Source of the DNA: Pyrinomonadaceae bacterium
Lineage (GTDB): Bacteria; Acidobacteriota; Blastocatellia; Pyrinomonadales; Pyrinomonadaceae
DNA length: 30,884 nt
Direction of reading: 5' to 3'
Assembly (NCBI GenBank): GCA_025937955.1
Contig: JAICQI010000001.1
Span: 1-30,884 of the forward strand
The notes below the pieces were generated by a model that had not been told where the DNA came from, searched no databases, and worked only from the letters and a program-made list of their open reading frames with translations. Made by a program: the position numbers and the translations under genes. Below, piece after piece: positions 1 through 7,678 of the stretch. Each line of letters begins with the position of its first letter. Within the stretch, counting starts at the first letter, position 1.

Positions 1-75
1 AATGCGAATGCAAACGAGTTGCAGATACGCACGAGCGTGGCCCAGGCTGAGATTGGACCACTACTGGGAAACTAA
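1..75 (+). CDS. C-terminal end of an unidentified protein (partial)
   Basis: Frame 1 is open from the first base and ends in TAA at 73-75, giving 24 residues that end in AEIGPLLGN. The stop falls just before the repeat-rich spacer that starts at 76, which is where a gene end would be expected. The gene would converge on the ppiD-like gene. Too little is visible to name a family. An overlapping frame-2 reading runs further but is made mostly of repeat sequence, so frame 1 is preferred. Confidence 0.35.
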   Translation, partial: NANANELQIRTSVAQAEIGPLLGN

Positions 76-183
76 GCCGCAGATAAACACGGATTTCATC
101 CAGATCTTTAATCCGCATGAAATCCGTGAAAATCCGTGTTACTGAAATCCGTGAAAATCCGTGTTACTGAAAATCCGTGTTAC
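76..183. repeat. Intergenic palindrome with 25-bp tandem copies
   Basis: A 12-bp perfect inverted repeat (CACGGATTTCAT at 88-99, ATGAAATCCGTG at 117-128) is followed by direct copies with a 25-bp period at 118-142 and 143-167 and a partial copy at 168-183. The last copy reaches to one base before the stop codon of the - strand chaperone gene. The words CCGCAGAT and AATCCGTG are shared with other spacers in this window. Confidence 0.85.
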
Positions 184-2193
184 TTAGTTGGGAAGATTCA
201 GGCCACCCGGGAAGATTGGTTCCGCTGCAGGTTCCGATTCATCCAGTTTGGTTAACACGTCCTGCTTGATCTCAATCTTGCCATCCTTTTTCATGCGTTG
301 CTGCACGCCCGCGATGTAGTCTTCAAACACCTGGTCCTGCCGCTCGCCGAGCAACGATTGTCTCAACGTATCGCGCTGCGCCGTAAACCCACTCTGGTCA
401 GCGTCAACTTTGGCCTTGAGGCCGACAAGCACCCATTTGTCTTCGACCTTGATCGGAGTCTTGCTGACTTCGCCCGGCTTCAAGCTGTTGATTAAATCGT
501 CGAGAGCAGTGCTGATGCCTGCCTTACCGAGTGACGAACCGAGTTTGAATCCCTCTTCCAAACCCGAATCATAGCCTTCCTTCTCTCCGGCAGCCTTGAG
601 TGCATCCGGAGTCGTTGCAGACGCCAGCAGGTCTTTCGCTTTCTGCTCGAGCTGTTCCTTGGCACGCTGCTGTTTGATCGCATCGGCGACTTTGGATTTC
701 ACTTCGTCAAATTCCGGAATACGTGGCTCTTTCTTTTCGACCAGCATCGGAATCGCGAAGCCACCCTTGATGCCGGTTGGCTCGCCAACATCGTTAGGGT
801 TACTCAGGGCCGCAAGCGCCTGCTCAAACTCCTGGTTGACGCCGATGTCGGGCACGTCGTCGCCGGGCTTGAGGAACGCAGTTTCCCGGACCATGGCAGT
901 GGGGCTCATACTTGCTTCAGCGGCAAACTCCTGGGCCACCTTCTGCGGATCTTTTGTTTCCTGCAAACGGGTCTTGGCTTTCTGCGCAATCTGACGCGCT
1001 GCGCTATAGCCACGACGATTGCGCAACGACACCAGCAACTCCGGCTTTGCTTCGGCAAAGGTTTTCGGAACGCTGTCTCCGCGACGCAGGATGTAGAAGT
1101 TACCTGCGTAGCGAATCGGGATGTCAGATATATCTCCCGGTTGCATGTCTACGGCTCGATCGAGGAGTCCGTGAGGTTTGTTTGGGTTCTTCTTGAAGGG
1201 TGTCGGCAGAAAACCGTTGTTCCTTGCAGTAGCAGGATCTTCAGAGTTTCCTCGAGCTGCTTCTCCAAAAGCTTCCTCGGTGACCTTGCCACCCTTAGTC
1301 TGTAGCTTCGCAATCAGATCCCTGGCCTTTTGTTCGACCTGCGGATCCAGATCCTTACGCGCTACCTTCAAGACGATCTGTTGGACCTTGACTCCCGCTT
1401 CCTTGTGCTCGGGTTTCATTCCGTCGTACTCAGCTTTCAAGTCCGGTTCTGAGATCTGTAACTTCGAACCAACCTTGTCAGTTTCGATAAACAGGTAACG
1501 AATTTTTTTCTGTGGCTCGAGATAGCGGTAGTCAGTCTTGTGGCTCTCGAAATAACTGCGCATCTCGTCGTCGCTCGGCTGAAGCTTCTCGGCGAGCTTG
1601 TCGGCAGCCAGGGCAACATAGCTAACGTCGAAAGTCGAATTGCGCCGTTTGTACTCTTCTTCGAGCTCTGCGTCGGAAACGTTGACGCTCGCAATTACGA
1701 ATGCTCGCAGTTTCTCCTGGGCGATCTCGGCGCGAACGTCGTTTTCAAACTTTTCGACATCACCGTAGTTCGCGACCACGGCCTCTTTGTATTTTTCAAG
1801 ACCGATGAAGTTACCGGTCGCATCGGTGAACTGCTCCCTGAGTCTTTTCGCGAGTTCCTCATCACTTGCACCCAGGCCCAAACGCTCAGCCTCTTGATTG
1901 ACTATGAGTTTCCTGATCATGCCATCGAGAAAAAGTTTGCTGCCTCCCAGTTGGGCTATGTTAATGCGGCCGCCAAACCTCTGCATTGCGTTTGCTTTGA
2001 CCCTTGCGAGATCAGCCACGGTAATGCTGTCTGAGCCCACTGTCGCGATTACTTCAGTGTTTTTGGTCGGATCGAGACTGCCGGCGGACGGGCCGGGGGC
2101 GTAGAAGAAGATCAAGCTGACCGCCATCAGAATGGCAAATCCCAGGATGACGATGTTGCGGGTTCGTTCAAGTCGTCCGAGTTGTTTGAGCAT
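184..2193 (-). CDS. PpiD/SurA-like periplasmic peptidyl-prolyl isomerase chaperone
   Basis: This 669-residue protein is most likely an inner-membrane-anchored periplasmic folding factor like PpiD, with parvulin-type prolyl isomerase activity. It has a short basic cytoplasmic N-terminus and one membrane helix at about residues 12-32. A SurA_N-like helical region at about 45-180 contains the VNQEAERLGL stretch typical of these chaperones. A parvulin-like domain follows at about 268-372, with EAARGNSEDPATARNNGFL and then MQPGDISDIPIRYAGNFYIL. The C-terminal third is helical and charged, as in PpiD. Overall length is close to the roughly 620 residues of E. coli PpiD. The start ATG is preceded on the - strand by GAAAGGT. 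It diverges from the TerC-family gene, with about 190 bp of repeat-bearing spacer. The exact class within the SurA/PpiD/PrsA group is not certain. Confidence 0.85.
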   Translation of the reverse strand: MLKQLGRLERTRNIVILGFAILMAVSLIFFYAPGPSAGSLDPTKNTEVIATVGSDSITVADLARVKANAMQRFGGRINIAQLGGSKLFLDGMIRKLIVNQEAERLGLGASDEELAKRLREQFTDATGNFIGLEKYKEAVVANYGDVEKFENDVRAEIAQEKLRAFVIASVNVSDAELEEEYKRRNSTFDVSYVALAADKLAEKLQPSDDEMRSYFESHKTDYRYLEPQKKIRYLFIETDKVGSKLQISEPDLKAEYDGMKPEHKEAGVKVQQIVLKVARKDLDPQVEQKARDLIAKLQTKGGKVTEEAFGEAARGNSEDPATARNNGFLPTPFKKNPNKPHGLLDRAVDMQPGDISDIPIRYAGNFYILRRGDSVPKTFAEAKPELLVSLRNRRGYSAARQIAQKAKTRLQETKDPQKVAQEFAAEASMSPTAMVRETAFLKPGDDVPDIGVNQEFEQALAALSNPNDVGEPTGIKGGFAIPMLVEKKEPRIPEFDEVKSKVADAIKQQRAKEQLEQKAKDLLASATTPDALKAAGEKEGYDSGLEEGFKLGSSLGKAGISTALDDLINSLKPGEVSKTPIKVEDKWVLVGLKAKVDADQSGFTAQRDTLRQSLLGERQDQVFEDYIAGVQQRMKKDGKIEIKQDVLTKLDESEPAAEPIFPGGLNLPN

Positions 2194-2278
2194 TGTTATT
2201 ACCTTTCAAGAAACTGCGGATTGTAGTTGAGAGGCGCGAATGGCCGCAACTGCCTACGAACCTTGGTCTTTGGTTTTT

Positions 2279-2331
2279 GGTCTTGGGTCTTTGGTTTTGG
2301 GCTTTGTTTGGATTTTCAAAGACCCAAGACC
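2279..2331. repeat. 15-bp perfect inverted repeat (GGTCTTGGGTC type)
   Basis: GGTCTTGGGTCTTTG at 2279-2293 is matched by its exact complement at 2317-2331, with a 23-base loop. Degenerate direct copies of GGTCTTTGG and GACCTAAG flank it. It lies between the divergent ppiD-like and TerC-family genes. It is a different sequence family from the CCGCAGAT palindromes. Confidence 0.8.
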
Positions 2332-2387
2332 TAAGACCTAAGCCCAGTTTGCTACAGCCTAAACCAGATGCTATTTTACTTTTCTTC

Positions 2388-3353
2388 ATGGAGACGTTGA
2401 GCGGCGCAAACTGGTTATGGATCGGATTCAGTTTTTTCATTTTGACTATGCTGAGCCTCGATCTCGGCCTCTTCAACCGAAAAGCTCACACTATCAGGTA
2501 TAGAGAAGCGTGGATCTGGACCGCCGTCTGGGTAACGCTGGCCATGATCTTTGCCGGGCTCGTCTTCTATTATCAGGGCTCGCAACGCGGCTTCGAATTT
2601 CTAACCGGTTACCTCATCGAGTTATCACTGTCAGTCGATAATCTATTCGTCTTCCTGCTGATCTTTTCCTACTTCAAGGTACCGGCGAGGTTTCAGCATC
2701 GCGTGCTTTTCTGGGGCGTGATGGGCGCCCTGATTATGCGTCTGACGATGATCTTTATCGGCGCGGCGCTGATCGAACGTTTCCACTGGATCATTTACAT
2801 CTTCGGTGGCTTCCTCATTTACACCGGAATTAAGATGTTCCGGCAGGAAGAAATCGAAATCCATCCGGACAAGAATCCGGTCGTTCGCCTGGTGACTCGC
2901 TTTTTCCCCATTACACATCATTACGATGAGGAGAAGTTTTTCACCAAACAGAATGGTAAACGCGTCGGCACGCTGCTGCTGCTGGTGCTGGTAGTCGTGG
3001 AAGTTACCGACCTGGTTTTCGCGGTCGACTCGATTCCGGCGATTTTTGCCATTACGACCAATACTTTCATCGTTTACACCTCGAACGTCTTTGCAATCCT
3101 GGGTTTACGTTCGATGTACTTCCTGCTGGCCGGTGTGGTGGAGAAGTTTGTCTACCTGCGGACCGGGCTGGCAATTGTGCTCACCTTCATCGGCGCCAAA
3201 ATGCTTCTGGGCGCGACCGGATTTCATATTCCAATCAAGTTTTCATTGGTTTTTGTGGCGTTAGTCCTGGTCGGATCGGTCGTCGTGTCCCTTTTGTTCC
3301 CGCCGAAAAGCCAAACCACCATCACCGTAGACCTCCCTCCTGATTACGAGTAA
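2388..3353 (+). CDS. TerC family integral membrane protein (Alx/TerC type)
   Basis: This 321-residue polytopic protein belongs to the TerC family. Members are linked to tellurite resistance and, in the Alx/MeeF group, to manganese efflux. About eight to nine membrane segments are visible at roughly 8-28, 42-62, 70-97, 105-130, 133-151, 194-222, 226-250, 258-275 and 284-304. The two conserved acidic membrane motifs are present: ELSLSVDNLFVF at 78-89, and EVTDLVFAVDSIPAIFA at 205-221. The frame is open back to a TTG at 2193, but that stretch would translate repeat sequence into low-complexity W/L/F residues. The ATG at 2388, which gives the usual family length and N-terminus, is therefore preferred. 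No yybP-ykoY-type riboswitch was recognised upstream. The transported ion cannot be read from sequence alone. Confidence 0.9.
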   Translation: METLSGANWLWIGFSFFILTMLSLDLGLFNRKAHTIRYREAWIWTAVWVTLAMIFAGLVFYYQGSQRGFEFLTGYLIELSLSVDNLFVFLLIFSYFKVPARFQHRVLFWGVMGALIMRLTMIFIGAALIERFHWIIYIFGGFLIYTGIKMFRQEEIEIHPDKNPVVRLVTRFFPITHHYDEEKFFTKQNGKRVGTLLLLVLVVVEVTDLVFAVDSIPAIFAITTNTFIVYTSNVFAILGLRSMYFLLAGVVEKFVYLRTGLAIVLTFIGAKMLLGATGFHIPIKFSLVFVALVLVGSVVVSLLFPPKSQTTITVDLPPDYE

Positions 3354-3357
3354 TTTT

Positions 3358-3420
3358 AGCCGCAGATTTTCGCAGATAAACGCGCATCTGATCTGCGTTT
3401 ATTTGCGAAAATCTGCGGCT
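3358..3420. repeat. Intergenic palindrome, 26-bp arms (CCGCAGAT family)
   Basis: Arm 3358-3383 is complementary to arm 3395-3420 over 26 positions, with one difference that becomes a G-U pair in RNA. The loop is 11 bases. It starts four bases after the TerC stop codon, so it could end that transcript or stabilise its 3' end. There is no strong T-run after the stem. It belongs to the same family as the elements at 13721, 24423 and 29714. Confidence 0.9.
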
Positions 3421-3434
3421 GAGGTTTAAACATC

Positions 3435-3464
3435 TTGAACGGTCTTTGCCTCGTGTGTTAAATT
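3435..3464 (+). promoter_or_regulatory. Candidate sigma70-type promoter for the FecR/GGDEF pair
   Basis: TTGAAC at 3435-3440 and TAAATT at 3459-3464 are separated by 18 bp, downstream of the palindrome and about 110 bp before the FecR-domain gene. The match is moderate and found by eye only. The transcript would have a GC-rich leader containing GGTGGC (3494-3499) paired with GCCACC (3505-3510). Confidence 0.25.
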
Positions 3465-3573
3465 CCGAGTCGGTAGTGTTGCTGCCTGATTCTGGTGGCT
3501 AATGGCCACCGACACCGTTCGGACTCACCTGGTCTCAGCCTCTGGTTGAGCCCCTTCCCCACATCGATAACTC

Positions 3574-4818
3574 ATGACAAGGAATAGGACCGTTCATTTC
3601 GCCTTTGATTGGTGGATTATTCAGAAGCGTTTCGTCTATCTGGTAATCGCCATCTTCGCACTCTGTGGCCTGGCGGCCGGCGCGGCCGTCTACGTCTGGA
3701 AGTACGGAAACCCCTTCAAAAACGTGGCCCAGATGAAACATCCGGCCGGCGCCCGGTTCATGTCCTTCGAAGGTGACGTGCGCGTTATTCGCGCCGCCAC
3801 CCGGGAAATGATTCCGGCCAGCAGCGAAGTGGAGCTTTACCCTGGCGACACGGTGCAGACGCAGGCCAGCGGCCGGGCCCGCATCGGCCTCGCCGACGGC
3901 TCAACCCTGCTGGTGAAGCCAAACAGCACGATCATCGTTCGCGATAACGCCCGTGCTGACGACGGGAGAAAAACCAACGTTCACGTCCTGGTGAATAGTG
4001 GTCAACTGTCTGTCCGCACGGAACAACAGCAAGAAGGCACCACCAACGTGGTCGAAACGCCCAAGACTAAAAACACCGTGGGCGAAAGTACCAATGCGAG
4101 CTTTGGAGTTAATCCCGAAGGCACTGAAGAAATTCGCGTTGCCACTGGCGCCATTGAAACGACCAACCAGGCCGGCGATAAGACTTCAATCCGCGGCGGC
4201 GAATACGTTTCGGTAAACAACTCGGGTCGACTTTCTGCCGCGCAGAAGTTGCTGGACGTGCCGCAGCCTGCCAAGCCACACGATCTCGAGCAGGTGTTGG
4301 TTGGCGATAATGGAGCGGCGAACGTTGCGTTGAAGTGGCAGCGGCCGCAGTCCGGCACGCCTTCTTACTATCGTGTCGAGGTTGCGACCTCGCCGTTCTT
4401 CGTCACCGACGGAAAAGTTATCGAGCGTGATCAATTAGTGGCGACGGAGTTTGGCGCCAGTGATCTTCGACCGGGTGTCTACTTCTGGCGCGTAAGAGCA
4501 ACTGCGGCAAGCGGGCAGGCCAGCGATTGGAGTGATCCGCTCAAGTTTATCGTTACGACGCGCGGCACGGGTTCTCAAGTCGCAGTTTCAAACCTGAGCG
4601 CCGAGCTCCTGGGCGGCAGCATCTATATCATTCGCGGCAAAGCGGAGCCGGGCACGACGATTCGCGTCTCAGGACGCGAGACTAACGCCGCAACTGACGG
4701 TGCATTTCAGATCCAAGTCACAGCCGGTGCAGCCCGTGAGCTCACCGTAGAAGCACGAGATTCACGAGGCAACAGCAGCCAGTACAAGGTTTCACTTTCC
4801 GCGCGCGGCAGGACTTAA
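3574..4818 (+). CDS. FecR-domain membrane protein with FnIII-like and Ig-like regions
   Basis: This 414-residue protein has a short cytoplasmic N-terminus and one membrane helix at about 19-42. A FecR-like beta domain at about 60-215 includes LYPGDTVQTQASGRARIGLA and DGSTLLVKPNSTI, the pattern of FecR/LysM-associated surface proteins. A fibronectin-III-like segment follows at about 235-328 (GVYFWRVRATAASGQASDWS). The last part, at about 340-410, resembles a small bacterial Ig-like fold (GKAEPGTTIRVSGRETNAA). The bulk should be periplasmic. It is unlike the classical 300-residue FecR anti-sigma regulator, and no sigma factor gene or FecA-type receptor is adjacent. The GGDEF gene follows after 4 nt, suggesting co-transcription and perhaps envelope sensing linked to c-di-GMP production. 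No clear Shine-Dalgarno is visible. The ATG at 3574 is the first that keeps the charged N-terminus before the helix. Confidence 0.8.
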   Translation: MTRNRTVHFAFDWWIIQKRFVYLVIAIFALCGLAAGAAVYVWKYGNPFKNVAQMKHPAGARFMSFEGDVRVIRAATREMIPASSEVELYPGDTVQTQASGRARIGLADGSTLLVKPNSTIIVRDNARADDGRKTNVHVLVNSGQLSVRTEQQQEGTTNVVETPKTKNTVGESTNASFGVNPEGTEEIRVATGAIETTNQAGDKTSIRGGEYVSVNNSGRLSAAQKLLDVPQPAKPHDLEQVLVGDNGAANVALKWQRPQSGTPSYYRVEVATSPFFVTDGKVIERDQLVATEFGASDLRPGVYFWRVRATAASGQASDWSDPLKFIVTTRGTGSQVAVSNLSAELLGGSIYIIRGKAEPGTTIRVSGRETNAATDGAFQIQVTAGAARELTVEARDSRGNSSQYKVSLSARGRT

Positions 4819-4822
4819 TCAG

Positions 4823-6403
4823 ATGAGTCACGTAATACTTTTGACTGACGCTCACGAAGCACCAGCCTACGAGTTGATCGAGGCGTTGCGTGCTGCTGGC
4901 GTGAAAACTCTGATCGAAGGACTGCGCGAAGTCGAAGTCGAAGTCGCACTTGCCAAACAGCGGAAACGAGAAGGCGTGGCCGACTCCGAAGGCCCCCCGC
5001 CGCTCGCAGTGCTTTATGAAGTTGTACCCGGTGCGGACATGGTCGAGCTTCACACCGCAATCGATCATGCGAAAGCATTCTGGCCGGGAGCGCCACTGGT
5101 TGCGTGTCGAAGACAAACTAACGGATATCAGAGTCACAACCTGCGCAGCCTCGACAGCGCCACTCTCAAACGGCTTGGCTTCCTGGCCATCGCTGACAAG
5201 TCGGCCCAACTTCCGGCACTGCTTCGCGAGATTGAAGGTCATGGCGGCTCCGGCGAGTTGCGGTTGCCGGAGAATTTTGAGCCACCTGCGGAAGCCACGT
5301 CTTCACTGCCACCCAAGATCAAGTTCAGCGATCTGAGAGCCGCGTTTGATCTCGTCACGTCCTTGCATTACAGCGGCGATCAAAATGGCGCGGCAAACAC
5401 TGTGCTCGCCGGCCTGCAGGGTTTGATTACAGCTGACCGTTGGGCCATCTATCTGTTTTCAGAATCCAAAGATTTTGACAGCGGCCCGCTGGAAGCGATC
5501 GCAGTCAGAAAGGTTGGTCAAGAGGGTTTAAGGAACGACGACGAGTGGGAACGCCTCCTGGAACCAGCTCTTCCAGTCGGTTCTGAAACCAAAGCAGCAA
5601 GACGCGCGGCCGCCGGAATGGGAATCATCAAGAGGAAAGAGCGTGGACAATTCGTCGTGGCCGTTCCTTTGATCTGCGGCGAGAGGATCTTGGGCGTGAT
5701 CGAGGGTGTTCGTGAAGGCGCCGGATCACGTGCTTTCAAAAAAACCGATGTCGCGTTGCTCGATTCGCTCTCACTGCCGATCGCCTCGGCACTCGCCAAC
5801 GCCGTTCGCATCGCCGAGGCTGAGCGGCTCTCACAAACTGACGACCTGACGAAGCTTCACAACGCCCGATACCTGCGACAGTTTCTCCTGAACGAGATCC
5901 GGCGCGCGCGACGTTACGGATCGAGTGTCGCCGCCTTGTTTCTCGACCTCGACGACTTCAAACAGATCAACGACGAACACGGCCACCTCGTCGGCTCGCA
6001 CGTGCTGATGGAGATGGCGGCGGTCATCCTTTCCTCGATACGCGACACCGATGCTGTGGCGCGTTACGGTGGCGACGAATTCGTGATCGTGTTACCCGAC
6101 ACCGGAACCGAGCTGGCGGGCCAGGTAGCCGAACGCATTCGCCATCGCATCACGCGTCACAACTTCACCGGTGGCCGGCGACTACAGCTTTCCCTGACAG
6201 CGAGTTTCGGCGTCGCGGCGTTTCCGAAACATGCTTCTTCCCCGCAGCAACTGATTGCATGCGCTGACACTGCGATGTATGAGGCGAAAGCCGCCAACAA
6301 GAATTGCGTGCGCTTCGCCGCTGATCTGGCTCCCCGCGAATCCCCCAAGCGCGTCCCGAACATCGAAACGGAAACCGGAACAAACGCCGAAACCGTTAAT
6401 TAG
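4823..6403 (+). CDS. GAF-GGDEF diguanylate cyclase
   Basis: This 526-residue protein very probably makes c-di-GMP from two GTP. The N-terminal region (about 1-140) has a receiver-like start (VILLTDAHEAPAYELIEAL) but no clear phospho-acceptor set, so it may be a degenerate receiver or another sensor fold. A GAF-like domain spans about 170-330. The catalytic domain starts at DDLTKLHNARYL (340-351), has the metal-binding FLDLDDFKQIND (373-384), and an intact GGDEF signature at 416-420. An RxxD inhibitory-site motif (RDTD, 407-410) sits exactly five residues before GGDEF, so product feedback inhibition is expected. No membrane segment is visible, so the enzyme should be cytoplasmic. Its ATG lies 4 nt after the FecR gene stop, with an AGGA within that gene's last codons as a possible ribosome site. 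Confidence 0.92.
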   Translation: MSHVILLTDAHEAPAYELIEALRAAGVKTLIEGLREVEVEVALAKQRKREGVADSEGPPPLAVLYEVVPGADMVELHTAIDHAKAFWPGAPLVACRRQTNGYQSHNLRSLDSATLKRLGFLAIADKSAQLPALLREIEGHGGSGELRLPENFEPPAEATSSLPPKIKFSDLRAAFDLVTSLHYSGDQNGAANTVLAGLQGLITADRWAIYLFSESKDFDSGPLEAIAVRKVGQEGLRNDDEWERLLEPALPVGSETKAARRAAAGMGIIKRKERGQFVVAVPLICGERILGVIEGVREGAGSRAFKKTDVALLDSLSLPIASALANAVRIAEAERLSQTDDLTKLHNARYLRQFLLNEIRRARRYGSSVAALFLDLDDFKQINDEHGHLVGSHVLMEMAAVILSSIRDTDAVARYGGDEFVIVLPDTGTELAGQVAERIRHRITRHNFTGGRRLQLSLTASFGVAAFPKHASSPQQLIACADTAMYEAKAANKNCVRFAADLAPRESPKRVPNIETETGTNAETVN

Positions 6404-6419
6404 CTGCTATCGTGAAACT

Positions 6420-6438
6420 CCACGGGACAAGCCCGTGG
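6420..6438. repeat. Short hairpin CCACGGG-CCCGTGG
   Basis: Perfect 7-bp arms at 6420-6426 and 6432-6438 with a 5-base loop, lying 16 bases after the diguanylate cyclase stop codon. It may contribute to 3' end formation, but there is no T-run. It could also be another dispersed repeat. Confidence 0.6.
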
Positions 6439-6470
6439 CATCTACCAGCTAACCAGTGTAAAGTTTCTCG

Positions 6471-6500
6471 TTTACGGTTTGTAGGTTAAGAGTGTATCTT
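6471..6500 (+). promoter_or_regulatory. Candidate promoter of the mre-mrd-rod cluster
   Basis: TTTACG at 6471-6476 and TATCTT at 6495-6500 are spaced by 18 bp, each matching four of six consensus bases. They lie about 85 bp upstream of mreB, in the 182-bp spacer that separates it from the GGDEF gene. By-eye call only. Confidence 0.25.
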
Positions 6501-6585
6501 AGGATTTCGGACGAGTTTGGGCGAATTGCCGCCGGCCCCACCCGAAGTTCCATTTCTGCCAACCACGGGAAGTGAATAAGTCTAA

Positions 6586-7632
6586 ATGGCTTTCAAATCT
6601 ATTTTCAGTCTGTTTTCCAGCGACCTTGCTATCGATCTCGGGACGGCAAATACGTTGGTCTATGCGAAGGGACGCGGCATCGTCGTTTCAGAGCCCTCCA
6701 TCGTCGCGATTAATAAAGTAACTAACCAGGTCGAAGCTGTCGGGCGTGACGCCAAAGACATGTTGGGCCGAACTCCCGGCAACATCGTTGCCATTCGACC
6801 GATGAAGGACGGTGTGATCGCAAACTTCGAAGTCACGGAGAAGATGCTTCAGCACTTCATCCGCAAGGCGCATAACGGCAAAACCTGGGTTAGCCCAAGA
6901 GTCGTTATCGGTATTCCTTCTGAGATAACTCAAGTCGAACGCCGTGCCGTGGAAGACTCGGCTTATCGGGCCAAAGCTTCCGAGGTCTATCTGGTCGAAG
7001 AAGCAATGGCAGCGGCCATCGGCGCCGGCTTACCGATTACCGAGCCGCACGGAAACATGGTCGTTGACATCGGCGGCGGCACGACGGATATCGCTGTGAT
7101 CAGCTTAAGCGGTATCGTGTACTCGCGCGCGGTGCGCGTCGCGGGAAACGAGATGGATGAAGCGATCATCCAGTACATCAAGAGGAAGTACAACTTGCTA
7201 ATTGGTGAACGAACAGCCGAGGCAATCAAGATCGAGCTCGGCTCGGCGTACCCGCTCGACGAACCGCTGTCGTACGAAGTGCGCGGTCGTAACCTCATCG
7301 AGGGAATCCCCAAGACGATCACGATCACTGACGAAGAAGTGCGCGAAGCTCTGGCGGATTCGATCTCGACGATCATCAACGCGGTGCGCGTGGCCCTGGA
7401 ACGAACGCCTCCCGAACTGTCAGCAGACATTGTCGAGCGTGGCATCGTACTGACGGGCGGCGGCGCGTTATTGAAGAATCTCGACAAGCGGCTTTCAATC
7501 GAAACCGGATTGCCGGTTTCGCTGGCCGACGACCCACTTGCCTCCGTAGTGTTAGGGACTGGCAAAATGTTGTCCGACTTCGATCTGCTCAAGCGGGTGA
7601 AGTGGGAAAACACAATGACAAGCGGAATGTAG
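6586..7632 (+). CDS. mreB: Rod shape-determining actin homologue MreB
   Basis: This 348-residue bacterial actin forms membrane-bound filaments that guide the elongasome. The first residues MAFKSIFSLFSSD can form the amphipathic membrane-binding helix. The nucleotide-binding signatures are all present: phosphate-1 loop AIDLGTANT (15-23), phosphate-2 loop VDIGGGTTDIA (160-170) and adenosine motif LTGGGALLK (289-297). Length matches the family. It is the first gene of a + strand cluster with mreC, mreD, mrdA and rodA, the standard order in many Gram-negative bacteria. The ATG at 6586 gives the expected N-terminus. A GGAAG about 15 bases upstream is a weak ribosome site. Confidence 0.98.
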   Translation: MAFKSIFSLFSSDLAIDLGTANTLVYAKGRGIVVSEPSIVAINKVTNQVEAVGRDAKDMLGRTPGNIVAIRPMKDGVIANFEVTEKMLQHFIRKAHNGKTWVSPRVVIGIPSEITQVERRAVEDSAYRAKASEVYLVEEAMAAAIGAGLPITEPHGNMVVDIGGGTTDIAVISLSGIVYSRAVRVAGNEMDEAIIQYIKRKYNLLIGERTAEAIKIELGSAYPLDEPLSYEVRGRNLIEGIPKTITITDEEVREALADSISTIINAVRVALERTPPELSADIVERGIVLTGGGALLKNLDKRLSIETGLPVSLADDPLASVVLGTGKMLSDFDLLKRVKWENTMTSGM

Positions 7633-7634
7633 AT

Positions 7635-7654
7635 AACACGGATCTATCTGTGTT
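7635..7654. repeat. Short palindrome in the mreB-mreC spacer
   Basis: AACACGGAT at 7635-7643 pairs with ATCTGTGTT at 7646-7654, with one G-U pair in RNA, and is followed by TTCTG. The words are those of the larger AATCCGTG palindromes. It begins two bases after the mreB stop codon and fills part of the 46-bp gap before mreC. Confidence 0.65.
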
Positions 7655-7678
7655 TTCTGTCGATTTGAGATTTACTGC

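Noticed and set aside
2..170. Frame-2 reading frame starting MRMQTSCRY at the window edge
   Set aside because: More than half of it translates the palindrome and tandem repeat; the frame-1 end at 75 stops just before the repeat and looks more natural.
118..183. Direct repeats as a CRISPR fragment
   Set aside because: The copies are contiguous without spacers and no cas gene is present.
2220..2390. Possible yybP-ykoY manganese riboswitch upstream of the TerC gene
   Set aside because: The region is explained by the GGTCTTGGGTC palindrome and flanking repeats; no conserved riboswitch core was recognised.
3465..3573. Possible c-di-GMP riboswitch before the FecR-GGDEF genes
   Set aside because: Short complementary segments exist, but the conserved GEMM-type core and tetraloop receptor pattern were not seen.
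6987..7613. Long opposite-strand open frame within mreB
   Set aside because: It is an antisense reading of a well-conserved gene, rich in Ser/Arg/Thr with no recognisable domain.
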